Source: JAAXHF01 sp963665955
GTDB taxonomy: Bacteria > Desulfobacterota > Binatia > Bin18
Length of the DNA stretch: 64,000 nt
NCBI GenBank assembly: GCA_965231765.1
Contig: OZ246887.1
Span: forward strand, 2,356,001-2,420,000
Direction of reading: 5' to 3'
The notes beneath the pieces were generated by a model. The model was not told the origin of the DNA. It did not search any database and was given only the letters and a program-made list of their open reading frames with translations. The first letter of the stretch is position 1. Each line of letters starts with the position of its first letter. Positions 52,201 to 61,007 of the stretch are shown piece by piece. A program made the position numbers and the translations under genes.

Positions 52201-52811
52201 TCCCTGTAGAACGTAAGCGAGAATATCGAGAATTTGATTCTAAGGTACGAAAGCCTGGACTCGCATTTCTCGAGAAAAATCCACATCCCTCAAACAAAGA
52301 TTTTCGTAAGCACGATTATTGGAGGAGAGCGGCTAGTCACCTTAAGGCAGCGTATTCGAGTCTTTGTGCTTACACTTCCCTGTATCTAGTCGATAACAGC
52401 TCCGTAGACCATTTTCATCCTAAAATGAAATATCCTGATTTGGCTTATGAATGGAGCAACTATCGACTTGCAAGGCAGAGGATTAATTTTTGCAAAGGGG
52501 ATACTGAAGACGTGATAGACCCGTTTAGGGTTCAATCCGGTTGGTTCGTTCTCGATTTTCCTAGCTGTCTTATTCGTCCTGGAGACAGTCTCGATCAAAA
52601 AACTAAAGATCGTGTCGAGGCAACCATTAATATTTTGCGGTTGAATACAGACGATAGATTGGTCCAAGAAAGATGCGATTGGCTAACGGATTTGGCGCTA
52701 GATGACGTAACTCTCAAATATCTAGATCGACGTTATCCATTTTTGGCTGTCGAGGTTCGGAGGCAACGCGTGGAGAACCGCTTGAGTTGGATGTTTAGGC
52801 GACGGCAGTAA
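52197..52811 (+). CDS. HNH nuclease-like protein (PtuB-like)
   Basis: The protein has 204 residues. The HNH core is SVDHFHPKMKYPDLAYEWSNYRLA...NFCKGD: D71-H72 as the general base, N88 and N97 in the helix, and the YPDLAYEW-N block typical of PtuB and related effector nucleases. The structural CxxC that normally precedes it reads C57-A-Y-T60, so one zinc ligand is missing; C99 is the other remaining cysteine. The ATG overlaps the ATPase stop as ATGA. ATPase-HNH pairs of this kind degrade DNA or other nucleic acid on phage infection. Confidence 0.85.
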   Translation: MIPVERKREYREFDSKVRKPGLAFLEKNPHPSNKDFRKHDYWRRAASHLKAAYSSLCAYTSLYLVDNSSVDHFHPKMKYPDLAYEWSNYRLARQRINFCKGDTEDVIDPFRVQSGWFVLDFPSCLIRPGDSLDQKTKDRVEATINILRLNTDDRLVQERCDWLTDLALDDVTLKYLDRRYPFLAVEVRRQRVENRLSWMFRRRQ

Positions 52812-53695
52812 GCCGAGTATACAATGGGAGTGGCCGGAAGGCCGCTGGCGCGAGGAGACGGATACCGAGCGGCCTCAGAACACTCGGCCAACCTGGCCGG
52901 GGTGCAGCGGATTCTTCATTGACACGGCGGTCCTCCTTCCACCGTTACACCGAAGACTGGAGCTTGACGCCACACGCGGTTACCACTGCTGTGCGCGTGT
53001 CCAGCCGAGGATAGCACCGGCCAGACAGAGCACCAGACGGCGCGACCCGGTCGTGCTGGGCGTGTCGCGCCAGGAGCCAGATAGCAGAACGCATCCGAAA
53101 CAGCATCGGTGCTGTCACCTTTGAGACGGAGCCTCATACCAGCCTCCTCCTCTACCACATCGAGGCCAGGGCCAGCACGCACCAGACAGGAGTGAGCCAT
53201 ACGCCAGCCGATCTTACGACACATCGCGCTGAACACCGGCGAAGAAACCTGGCCAGAGCGGGGGATGATCCCACCGGAAACTATACAGATGCTCCGGCCG
53301 CTAGTGGTCCGATTGTTGAAGGAACAAGGGCTGTTCAAATCCCCATTTCCTTTTTCCCCTTGCAGCTTGGCCGCTGGCTGGTCAATCCAGACAGATCGCT
53401 CTTTTTCCTGCGGCGGGCGGGAGAGCTTCGAGACTTAGCCAGTTTTATCGTGGAAACCGTTGACGGAGAACGAAACGCGGCGCTCTGGCTGTTCATGCAC
53501 AGGGTTGTACGCAGCAGAGGATTACAGCCTGCCACCTGTGCCCAATAGACCCACCCCCCTCGCCGTGGTGTGCCAGCGCACTCCACCACATAGACGGGCG
53601 CGGCGGTTTCCCTGTCTACGGTGTGAGAGCTTCCCCAGCCGCTTGCCCACCCATCATAAACGCTGTTATGACCGATTATGTAGAAGGAGGAGAAC
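52812..53695. other. Gene-poor region downstream of the defence-like operon
   Basis: This 0.9 kb returns abruptly to GC-rich composition. Open frames exist on both strands (for example 52916-53338 minus and 53192-53548 plus), but they overlap, have biased composition and lack ribosome sites or recognisable domains. I read it as decayed mobile or plasmid DNA, with no identified transposase or integrase motif. Confidence 0.5.
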
Positions 53696-53893
53696 ATGGC
53701 GATGCAATCGGTCATACCAGCCCCGCCGAGCGGGGCGATCCGGGCCCGGATCGCGGGCCGGGCCCGGATCGCGGGCCGGATGACGCCCGCGCTCTTTGCC
53801 GAGACGTGCGGCCTGGCCCGGATCGACCCAGACCGTGTGGAGGAGAAAATCCCACAGCAGGCTATCGGTGCGGGTAGCAGAGACGGGGCATGA
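53696..53893 (+). CDS. Small hypothetical protein with internal 6-residue duplication
   Basis: The 65-residue frame follows a very strong AAGGAGGAG site. The protein is Ala/Arg/Ile-rich near its start, where a perfect 18-base tandem copy (53742-53759 and 53760-53777) encodes two IARGRA-type blocks. The second half (MTPALFAETCGLARIDPDRVEE) looks like ordinary coding sequence. No family is recognised. It may be the surviving 5' end of a longer gene. Confidence 0.4.
   Translation: MAMQSVIPAPPSGAIRARIAGRARIAGRMTPALFAETCGLARIDPDRVEEKIPQQAIGAGSRDGA
53742..53777. repeat. Perfect 18-bp tandem duplication
   Basis: The unit GGGCCCGGATCGCGGGCC appears twice head to tail, in frame with the small ORF. 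It is itself rich in palindromic GGGCCC/GCGGGC. A partial third copy lies near 53815. Confidence 0.85.
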
Positions 53894-53959
53894 GATCCGA
53901 TCATGAAAACTATGCAGGGGTGGATGCGGGCAAAAGCCCGGACTTTGACTTTGCCTCCC

Positions 53960-54805
53960 TCAGAGGAGTCCTCGGTTAAATCCCTCCCGTGAGTACTTCA
54001 CATTATCCTCTCCCATCCGCTTTGCTAAAGCGGCAATTAAGGTCTGCGTCGTCTCAGGTCCAAACCAGTCAGGATAGCCATGCCGCGTAAGCACCTCTGG
54101 CACCCCGCGCCGGCGTGAGCGTGCCCCTTGAGCACCATCGCCATTGAAAAAATCGTCAACAATCACACGCCGGCACGAAGCAGCAATCAGCTCAGCAAAT
54201 CGCTCTGGATGATGCGGTAAGGCGGGAGACACGGTGATTTGGGTAAAGATGCCCCGCTTCGTTGCCGCTCGGGCGACGGCCAGACGGCGTTCAATGGTTG
54301 CACAACTAGGAGTGAGTTTACGGCGGACGGCATCGTCGTCGGTCTCAATCGTGAGGTTCAACACAGCAGTCGGAATCGCTGTAATCAGATCGAAATAGCG
54401 CTCCACAAATGGCGAGCGAGTTTGGAGTACAAGGAGGGCCGGTGGATAACGACACAAGGCTTCCAAGCATTGGCCTGACAGTCGATACTGGGGCTCGAAT
54501 CGTGTCGGAAACGGCTCTGTTGCACCGGAGCAATAGATCCGTAGTTCCGTCCCTCGGCGGGTAAATCTCTCCAGCTCCTTCTCCAAGACTTCAGCAATAT
54601 TCATCTTTGGCTTGACCCAGTCGCCCCACGCTTGTCCATCCGCATAAAAGCGCTGAATCTGGCTTTCCCCGACATAACAGTAGAAACACGAGTTCCCGTA
54701 CGAACAACCCCAATAGGGGGTGAGAGTATGGGTGAAGCCAGATAGGAAGCCACCTGTTTTAGTTAAGGCAGATTTGACAGTGACAGGGCTAACGGTGCTG
54801 GGCAT
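53960..54805 (-). CDS. Radical SAM protein, SplB-like
   Basis: The protein has 281 residues from ATG 54805, with AAAGGA upstream. The cluster cysteines are C34, C40 and C43 in TPYWGCSYGNSCFYCYVG, a C-X5-C-X2-C spacing rather than the canonical C-X3-C-X2-C of spore photoproduct lyase and its SplB-like relatives, whose TPYxGC...YCY context it otherwise shares. VLNLTIETDDD and TQITVSPALPH are the SplB-family strands. The substrate is unknown. Confidence 0.85.
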   Translation of the reverse strand: MPSTVSPVTVKSALTKTGGFLSGFTHTLTPYWGCSYGNSCFYCYVGESQIQRFYADGQAWGDWVKPKMNIAEVLEKELERFTRRGTELRIYCSGATEPFPTRFEPQYRLSGQCLEALCRYPPALLVLQTRSPFVERYFDLITAIPTAVLNLTIETDDDAVRRKLTPSCATIERRLAVARAATKRGIFTQITVSPALPHHPERFAELIAASCRRVIVDDFFNGDGAQGARSRRRGVPEVLTRHGYPDWFGPETTQTLIAALAKRMGEDNVKYSREGFNRGLL

Positions 54806-55194
54806 AGGGCAATCCTTTGACTGACAATCTGTGCGTGTCAACGTCCTTCCAACATCCTCATCTTCCTCATCTTCTTCATCTTCGCTTCCGCCAAAATTCC
54901 CTGTAAGAGTGTTCTTGATCGCAACAGCTTTATACTATTTTCGATCATTGTATATTTTTTGTGCCCTTCCCAATGCCTGACAAGCGCCACTTTCTCAAAC
55001 AGAAACTTGCCGGCAGATTGCCGAGCGCGTCTTGAACACAGTTAAGCACAATGCAGAAGCCTGACCGAGCGGGTTAGCTACCCCGCCCCACCAGCAGTAT
55101 TTCCTCGCCCAGCCCTTTCCATAGTCTGGCTTGACGTCTACCCTTCTGACCTGCATAGAGTAGGCGGCTACGACATGACGCCGAGGGGGGAGCC
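54806..55194. other. Intergenic region, locally AT-rich
   Basis: The 389-base gap separates divergent genes. It contains a run of CTTCCTCAT/CTTCTTCAT microsatellite units at about 54855-54885 and an AT-rich section near 54945-54960. TTGACG at 55131 with a poor -10 is the only promoter-like sequence noticed on the plus strand. No RNA gene was seen. Confidence 0.5.
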
Positions 55195-56514
55195 ATGGAG
55201 TCAGACCAGGAATCATCTACCGTCGCCAGCGCCCAGCCAGCCGCGGCCTTACCGCTGAGCCAGTATTGGCCACGACGGTATAATTTGGTCTGTCTGTGCT
55301 TTCTGAGTACATTCGTCTGTTACATTGATAGGGTCAATATTTCGGTCGCAATTATTCCAATGGCCGAAGAGTTTGGCTGGGATCAAACCACACGCGGCAT
55401 CGTACTGTCGTCGTTCTTTTACGGCTATCTGGCGACCCAAGTCTTTGGTGGTTGGCTGGCTGATCGTTTTGGCGGCAAGATCGTTTTAGGCATTGGTGTG
55501 CTGTGGTGGTCGATTTTTACCCTTGTTACCCCACCGGCCGCAGCCTTTTCATTCACCGCACTGTTCCTGGCTCGGGTTGGTATGGGCCTTGGCGAAGGTG
55601 TTGCCTTCCCAGCTATTTATAATCTATATGCCCGTTGGGTGCCAACACAGGAGCGCGCCCGCGCAGTCGCTCTCAACACCAGTGGGATTCCCTTGGGGAC
55701 AGTTGGAGCCTTGCTGCTCACTCCGACGATTGTGATCAATCTCGGTTGGCCGTGGGTGTTTTATATCTTCGGTATCTTGGGTTTTATATGGTATGGATTG
55801 TGGCATTTCCTGAGCGCAGATACACCAGAGACACACCCAAGCATGCACGCCTCGGAGCTCCAGTTCATTCGTGACAATGCCCCTGCCCTACCTAAAAACG
55901 AAACAATTCCGTGGGGCCAGCTGCTATCCAAAGCACCTGTCTGGGCCATTATCGTTAATCACTTCTGCTCAAACTGGGGTTTCTATGTAATCCTGACCTG
56001 GCTGCCGACATATTTCACCCAAGAGCTGGGCGTGGATATTTCTCAAGTCGGGGTCTACTCGATTTTGCCGTGGCTGGCGATGTTTCTCGTGGCCAATGTC
56101 GCCGGCTGGATTGCAGACAAGTTGATTGCAGCTGGACGATCAGTGACGTTTGTTCGCAAGCTGATGCAAACCATTGGCTTTCTTGGACCAACGATTTTTT
56201 TGAGTCTGATTGGGGGTGTGAGCTCAGCCCCTCAGGCAATTGTGTATATGTGTTGCGCCCTGGGGCTGAATGCGTTTGCCTTGTCAGGCTTTGGCGTGAA
56301 TCACTTAGATATTGGCCCACGTTATGCAGGTATTTTGCTCGGCTTTTCGAATACAGCCGGCACCATCCCAGGCATCATTGGGGTGACGCTGACCGGATAT
56401 ATCCTTGATGCCACAGGCTCGTGGAGTTTGGTCTTTTCTATTGCGGCGGGAATCTATCTGGTTGGGCTACTGGTGTGGTTACTGTTTGCGACTGGGGAGA
56501 AGGTGTTTGAGTGA
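55195..56514 (+). CDS. MFS transporter, anion:cation symporter (ACS) family
   Basis: The protein has 439 residues and about 12 membrane segments. CYIDRVNISVAIIPMAEEFGW after TM1, GGWLADRFGGK (motif A) and the ARVGMGLGEGVAFPAIYNLYARWVP block are classic for the ACS/SLC17 group, which imports organic anions such as sugar acids and glutarate derivatives. A GAGGGGGGAG ribosome site precedes the ATG. The substrate is not predictable. Confidence 0.9.
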   Translation: MESDQESSTVASAQPAAALPLSQYWPRRYNLVCLCFLSTFVCYIDRVNISVAIIPMAEEFGWDQTTRGIVLSSFFYGYLATQVFGGWLADRFGGKIVLGIGVLWWSIFTLVTPPAAAFSFTALFLARVGMGLGEGVAFPAIYNLYARWVPTQERARAVALNTSGIPLGTVGALLLTPTIVINLGWPWVFYIFGILGFIWYGLWHFLSADTPETHPSMHASELQFIRDNAPALPKNETIPWGQLLSKAPVWAIIVNHFCSNWGFYVILTWLPTYFTQELGVDISQVGVYSILPWLAMFLVANVAGWIADKLIAAGRSVTFVRKLMQTIGFLGPTIFLSLIGGVSSAPQAIVYMCCALGLNAFALSGFGVNHLDIGPRYAGILLGFSNTAGTIPGIIGVTLTGYILDATGSWSLVFSIAAGIYLVGLLVWLLFATGEKVFE

Positions 56515-56581
56515 GAGGGAACCCTTTGAGCCTTTGATATTGACCTGTTTTCTCCCACTCTTTCGACAGGCTCGGGACAGG

Positions 56582-56606
56582 CCTCACCCTCAGGGAGAGG
56601 GTGAGG
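56582..56606. terminator. Strong hairpin, REP-like, between convergent genes
   Basis: CCTCACCCTC pairs perfectly with GAGGGTGAGG around a 5-base loop. It lies between the MFS stop and the convergent CurA-like gene. Similar CTCCCTCAGAGAGAGGG sequence occurs near 46566-46584, so this may be a dispersed palindromic element. Confidence 0.6.
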
Positions 56607-56633
56607 AAACCGGACAACAGGGAAACGCCTTCT

Positions 56634-57671
56634 TTAGTTTCTCTCCATCGACAAATCCGCAATCTTCAACAATTGCTTGCCAAGGTTTTTCCCCTCAAAC
56701 AGCCGGAAAAACGTCCGAGGCGCATTTTCAAAGCCTTCTTGGACATCTTCCTGATGGACGACTTGTCCTGTTGAAAGCCAGCCGAGCAGCTCTTGTACCG
56801 CCTCAGCAAAACGTGGATAGAAGTCGGTGAGAATAAACCCCTCCATCCGTGCCCGTTGAATAATCAGATTGAAATAATTCTTGGGACCAGGCTGTGGCTC
56901 TGCATCATTGTAACGAGAAATCCCGCCACATAGGACAATACGTGCATTCATTGCAATCTGGGCGAGAGCGGCATCCAAAATTTCACCACCAACATTATCA
57001 AAGAAGATATTGATGCCATCCGGACACAACTCACGCAGCCGAGCGGCAACGTCTTCAGACTTATAATCAATCGCTGCATCAAAGTGCGCATCATTTGTAA
57101 GCCAGGCGCACTTCTCCGCTCCACCTGCAATACCAACCACCCGGCAGCCTTTGATCTTGGCAATCTGCCCGGCAATAGACCCCGTTGCCCCGGCTGCCCC
57201 GGACACGACACAGGTTTGTCCCTCTTGCGGTTCGCCGAGATCAAGTAGGCCGAAATACGCCGTCAATCCGGTAATACCGAGCACCCCCAAGGGCATCGTC
57301 AGTGACGCCTCTTTGGGAATTTTTGAGGCCGGCATCAAACCGCCTTTGCCATTCGTAACGCTATACTCCTGCCACCCGAATCCGCCCTGAACACAGTCTC
57401 CGGGTTGGTAGCCAGGATGTTTGGAGGCAATCACTTGTCCCGTTGTGACCGCCCGCATGACTTCACCGATTTGGACCGGTTGAATGTAGCTCGCCCCGTC
57501 ATTCATCCAACCACGCATAGCCGGCTCAAAGGCGATATAACAGTTGTGGACCAAAAACTGCCCATCTTCCAGCTCTGGAATAGGCGCTTCGTTGTACTGA
57601 AAATTTGACTCCTTCACCATGCCCTGCGGACGGGATGCTAAAAGCCACTGACGATTCATCTCTGCTGCCAT
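56634..57671 (-). CDS. NADP-dependent medium-chain reductase, CurA-like
   Basis: The protein has 345 residues of the zinc-free MDR family. AFEPAMRGWM and MGEVM-like IGEVMRAVTTGQVIAS are CurA/PTGR signatures, SGAAGATGSIAGQIAKIKGC is the NADP motif, and IFFDNVGGEILD the later block. Such enzymes reduce the double bond of alpha,beta-unsaturated aldehydes and ketones. AAGGAGGAG precedes the ATG. Confidence 0.92.
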   Translation of the reverse strand: MAAEMNRQWLLASRPQGMVKESNFQYNEAPIPELEDGQFLVHNCYIAFEPAMRGWMNDGASYIQPVQIGEVMRAVTTGQVIASKHPGYQPGDCVQGGFGWQEYSVTNGKGGLMPASKIPKEASLTMPLGVLGITGLTAYFGLLDLGEPQEGQTCVVSGAAGATGSIAGQIAKIKGCRVVGIAGGAEKCAWLTNDAHFDAAIDYKSEDVAARLRELCPDGINIFFDNVGGEILDAALAQIAMNARIVLCGGISRYNDAEPQPGPKNYFNLIIQRARMEGFILTDFYPRFAEAVQELLGWLSTGQVVHQEDVQEGFENAPRTFFRLFEGKNLGKQLLKIADLSMERN

Positions 57672-57814
57672 ATGCTCCTCCTTGCTTCGTCTTGTCAGGT
57701 GTAGCGCTGTGACCGCGCTTCATCAAGTGAACTGCGCGGACCGGTTGCACGCCGAACACCAGCAAAAAGATGAGCTGAAGAAAATACAGACAGTGGCGAT
57801 AGAAGACGCAAGAC

Positions 57815-59215
57815 TCACCCCTTTCTCGGAGCAGGCGGAAACACGCGGCTAAAATCGTACACTCGCTCATCAAACAGAATATCTCGGTGTGTCACCGGAC
57901 GGTTAAAAACAAGGCCCTCTAACGAGGTACACCGACTCAACGCCACGTACGTTTGACCGTGCGCGAATGCGCCACGTCCCAGATCAATCATCACTTTTTC
58001 AAAGGTTTGGCCTTGGCTTTTGTGAATCGTGATGGCCCAGGCCAGGCGGAGTGGATACTGGGTAAAACTGCCGACTTCCTCTTCTTGAATCTGATTCGTC
58101 TCCCGATTGTAGCGGTAGCGCATATTACGCCAGGTCTCTGGTTCAATCTCGTATGTCTTCCCTCTCATCTCAACCCGGACCTTTTTATCAGTCAGCGTAC
58201 TGACCCGCCCGATACTCCCGTTGACCCAACGTTTCTGCGGATCATTCCTGATCAGCATGACCTGCGCTCCACGTTTCAACTCAAGCAATGCTTCCGTTGG
58301 GAAGAGGGCTTCATCAAAAGTACCACTCACACAAGCTGAGAAGGTGTAGGACTGCGCTGGTATGCGCTCCAAGCACGCTTGGTTCTTCCGCAACGCGGCC
58401 TGGTTTGTCGTGGTCAGCGTAATGCAGGAAGAGTCGTCCCGCTCGTCCTGTCCATCCTGCCCATCCTGCACAAGCGGCCCACGCTGTACCCGCCCGTTCA
58501 ATAGCGCTAACAGTTCTGCGTCTACGTTGTCCTGGCGAATTTTATTGAGCACAGAGATGAAGTCCTCATCCCGTTGACGGTAGACCGTTTGAAGTTCAAC
58601 GGAGTATGGATTCAGTTCGTCAAAGACCTTGGCACAAAAGAAGTAGGGACCACCGTACTGCTCGTCGAAAAAGGTCTTCATCTCCGCGTCTCTGACGATG
58701 GGTGGGAGCTGGAAGAGGTCGCCACACAAGATGACTTGCACCCCGCCAAATGGCGTGTGGATGTTGTCCCGGTGGAGGCGCAAGGCCGTATCAATGCCAT
58801 CCATCACGTCGGCCCGGACCATAGACACTTCGTCGATGATCAGGGTTTCTAGCTTTTGTAGGAGTTTTGCATTCTGACGTTTCCGGATATTGCCCGGATC
58901 GATCAGCGTCGGTGGAAACTGAAAGAAGGAATGGATCGTTTGCCCCCCGACGTTGAGGGCAGCGACGCCAGTCGGGGCCAGCACAGCCGTAACCTTGGTG
59001 GTCGTCTCCCGTACGTAATGCAATAGCGTCGATTTTCCCGTGCCAGCCTGGCCAGTCAGAAACAGGCACGGACTGTCTTGCTCAATGAGATCGATAGCGT
59101 GCTGAAACTCGTCATTAAAATCAATCTGGTCGAGGTCTCGGCTGCGTTCCCGCACACTCCGGAAAGCGGGCGAGGCGCTGCCGTAATGTGGATGATGCAG
59201 ACGAGATCGAGTCAC
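57815..59215 (-). CDS. Pif1/RecD2-like DNA helicase
   Basis: The protein has 466 residues. Motif I is TGQAGTGKST, Ia APTGVAALNVGG, II IIDEVSMV, III GDLFQLPP, and the UvrD_C_2 end is AWAITIHKSQGQTF with YVALSRCTSLEG, the SF1B order of Pif1-like helicases. The extra domains of eukaryotic Pif1 are absent. A linker near residue 250 has GQDGQDERDD from 9-base repeats. The GTG at 59215 is preceded by AGGGGA. It probably unwinds DNA at replication blocks. Confidence 0.88.
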   Translation of the reverse strand: MTRSRLHHPHYGSASPAFRSVRERSRDLDQIDFNDEFQHAIDLIEQDSPCLFLTGQAGTGKSTLLHYVRETTTKVTAVLAPTGVAALNVGGQTIHSFFQFPPTLIDPGNIRKRQNAKLLQKLETLIIDEVSMVRADVMDGIDTALRLHRDNIHTPFGGVQVILCGDLFQLPPIVRDAEMKTFFDEQYGGPYFFCAKVFDELNPYSVELQTVYRQRDEDFISVLNKIRQDNVDAELLALLNGRVQRGPLVQDGQDGQDERDDSSCITLTTTNQAALRKNQACLERIPAQSYTFSACVSGTFDEALFPTEALLELKRGAQVMLIRNDPQKRWVNGSIGRVSTLTDKKVRVEMRGKTYEIEPETWRNMRYRYNRETNQIQEEEVGSFTQYPLRLAWAITIHKSQGQTFEKVMIDLGRGAFAHGQTYVALSRCTSLEGLVFNRPVTHRDILFDERVYDFSRVFPPAPRKG

Positions 59216-59303
59216 GATAGCAAAAGCTCCCCTTCAGATTCGTGCAGCAAGCAGACTACACGAGCGTTGGACGTTCAACTAGCTCGTGGTCTTTGTTCCT
59301 GTC

Positions 59304-60893
59304 CTAGCGTAACTGCAAGCGTTTCATCAAACGTGACAGATTTGACTGCGGCAAGCCGAGGAGTTTCGCCGCCTCAGTCTGATTCCAGTCCGTCCGGTTC
59401 AGGATGTGACGGATCCGGAGACGTTTAAATTCCTCAACCGCCTCTGATAAAGACAGACTGTCATCAATGTTGGCGATCCGATCGGCGACTTGGTTTGTTA
59501 TCTGATTTTGGACCGGCGCACCCGATTCGGTCGAAAGAGGACTCGACGAAGAGTGGGCACGAATTTCGGCCGGCAGATCGGCTGCCGAAATGTCAGGACC
59601 TGCTGCTAATACGACGGCCCGTTCAATCGCATTTTGTAGCTCACGGACATTGCCTGGCCACACATGGGCCTGCAGAATGTCCATCACCGAGCGGTCCATG
59701 CCAAGCTGTGGGCGCTTCATCTCGCGACAGCTGCGTTCCAGAAAATGACTGACTAAAGCCGGGATATCTGCCGTGCGGTCGCGCAGCGCCGGGAGGGTAA
59801 GAGAAACGACATTCAGCCGGTAGAACAAATCTTCCCGAAAGCTGCCGTTCTGCATGGCGTGTTGCAAATTACGGTTGGTGGCGGCCAGAATGCGGACATC
59901 CACCCGGATTTCTCGGCTCCCCCCGACGCGTTGAAATTCACGTTCTTGCAGGACACGCAGCAGCTTAACCTGCAGATTCGGAGCCAGATCGCCAATTTCG
60001 TCCAAAAAGATTGTCCCGCCATCGGCCAGTTCAAACTTGCCCTTTTTCTGGGCGATTGCACCGGTGAACGCTCCCCGCTCGTGGCCAAACAATTCGCTTT
60101 CAAGCAGTTCTGGCGACAATGCCGTACAGTTTACGGCAATAAAGGGATGCTCCGCCCGCGGGCTCCACTGATGGATCGCCCGTGCAAGCACTTCTTTGCC
60201 TGTCCCACTTTCCCCCAACACTAAGCCAGTTGAGTGGCTGGCTGCAGTGACGCGGGCCAGACGCAGGACTTCTTGCATCGTCTGACTGGGGCCCGCAATG
60301 AGGTGGTAACGGTCCTGGATGACTTCTTGAAAAGCCACATTAGCGTTGCGGACTGTGCTAAACGCTTTGGCCCTGGTCAGGGCTGTAGCCGCCAGTCCGC
60401 CAAAGGCGCGCAAAAGTTCCATGTCGGCGGCGGTAAACCCATCCGGCTTGGTGGTATTCAAGGCTTCGATCACACCGATGATAGTCTCTCGCTGTTTGAG
60501 TGGGGCACACAGGACCGATTTGGTTTGAAAACCGGTCTGCTGATCAACTCCGCCAAACCAACGTGGGTCCTGGGAGACATCATTACTAACCAACGACTCG
60601 CCGGTCTGGGCGACTAAGCCCGCAATGCCCTGCCCCAAGTCAATCCGAAATTCCTCAACTTTGGCTTCGCCCTCCATGGCGGTGAAAGCGAGCTGCTGAG
60701 CCGGTGCATCAACCAATCCAAGGCTACAGCCTTCGGCAGAAAATAAGCGGATCGCCGATCCAAGAATTGCCCGCAGCAAGTCCTCGGCTTCGACCATGCT
60801 CATCAGCAGTTGGTTGATCTCAATCAGGCTGGCCAAGCGGGCGCGGGTTTGTTCGAACTCCTCGGCTGGATATGGAGTTTGCGTTACTGGCAT
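59304..60893 (-). CDS. GAF domain sigma-54-dependent transcriptional activator
   Basis: The protein has 529 residues. A GAF sensor, residues about 15-175, is followed by the AAA+ activator domain with Walker A GESGTGKE, GAFTGA (the sigma-54 contact), DEIGDL and a RLNVV sensor region, and a Fis-type HTH at 485-529 (NQTEAAKLLGLPQSNLSRLMKRL). This is the NorR/FhlA-like architecture; the ligand is unknown. It diverges from the MMPL-cNMP transporter gene with about 114 bases between starts, so it probably controls that gene; I did not find a clear -24/-12 promoter there. Confidence 0.9.
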   Translation of the reverse strand: MPVTQTPYPAEEFEQTRARLASLIEINQLLMSMVEAEDLLRAILGSAIRLFSAEGCSLGLVDAPAQQLAFTAMEGEAKVEEFRIDLGQGIAGLVAQTGESLVSNDVSQDPRWFGGVDQQTGFQTKSVLCAPLKQRETIIGVIEALNTTKPDGFTAADMELLRAFGGLAATALTRAKAFSTVRNANVAFQEVIQDRYHLIAGPSQTMQEVLRLARVTAASHSTGLVLGESGTGKEVLARAIHQWSPRAEHPFIAVNCTALSPELLESELFGHERGAFTGAIAQKKGKFELADGGTIFLDEIGDLAPNLQVKLLRVLQEREFQRVGGSREIRVDVRILAATNRNLQHAMQNGSFREDLFYRLNVVSLTLPALRDRTADIPALVSHFLERSCREMKRPQLGMDRSVMDILQAHVWPGNVRELQNAIERAVVLAAGPDISAADLPAEIRAHSSSSPLSTESGAPVQNQITNQVADRIANIDDSLSLSEAVEEFKRLRIRHILNRTDWNQTEAAKLLGLPQSNLSRLMKRLQLR

Positions 60894-61007
60894 AGTGTGA
60901 CGAGTATATCATGTTGATATTATCTGCCAAGCTCTGAAACAGGCTACAAAAAAAGCTCTGGCCCCTGTTCTCTTCCCCAATTGTCTGAGGTATATGCCGT
61001 AGTCAGG

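Noticed and set aside
52916..53338. 140-residue minus-strand frame suggesting a transposase remnant
   Set aside because: No catalytic or DNA-binding motif could be seen, so a transposase call is not supported.
53335..53904. 189-residue minus-strand frame
   Set aside because: No ribosome site, no domain; composition looks like a shadow of GC-rich remnant DNA.
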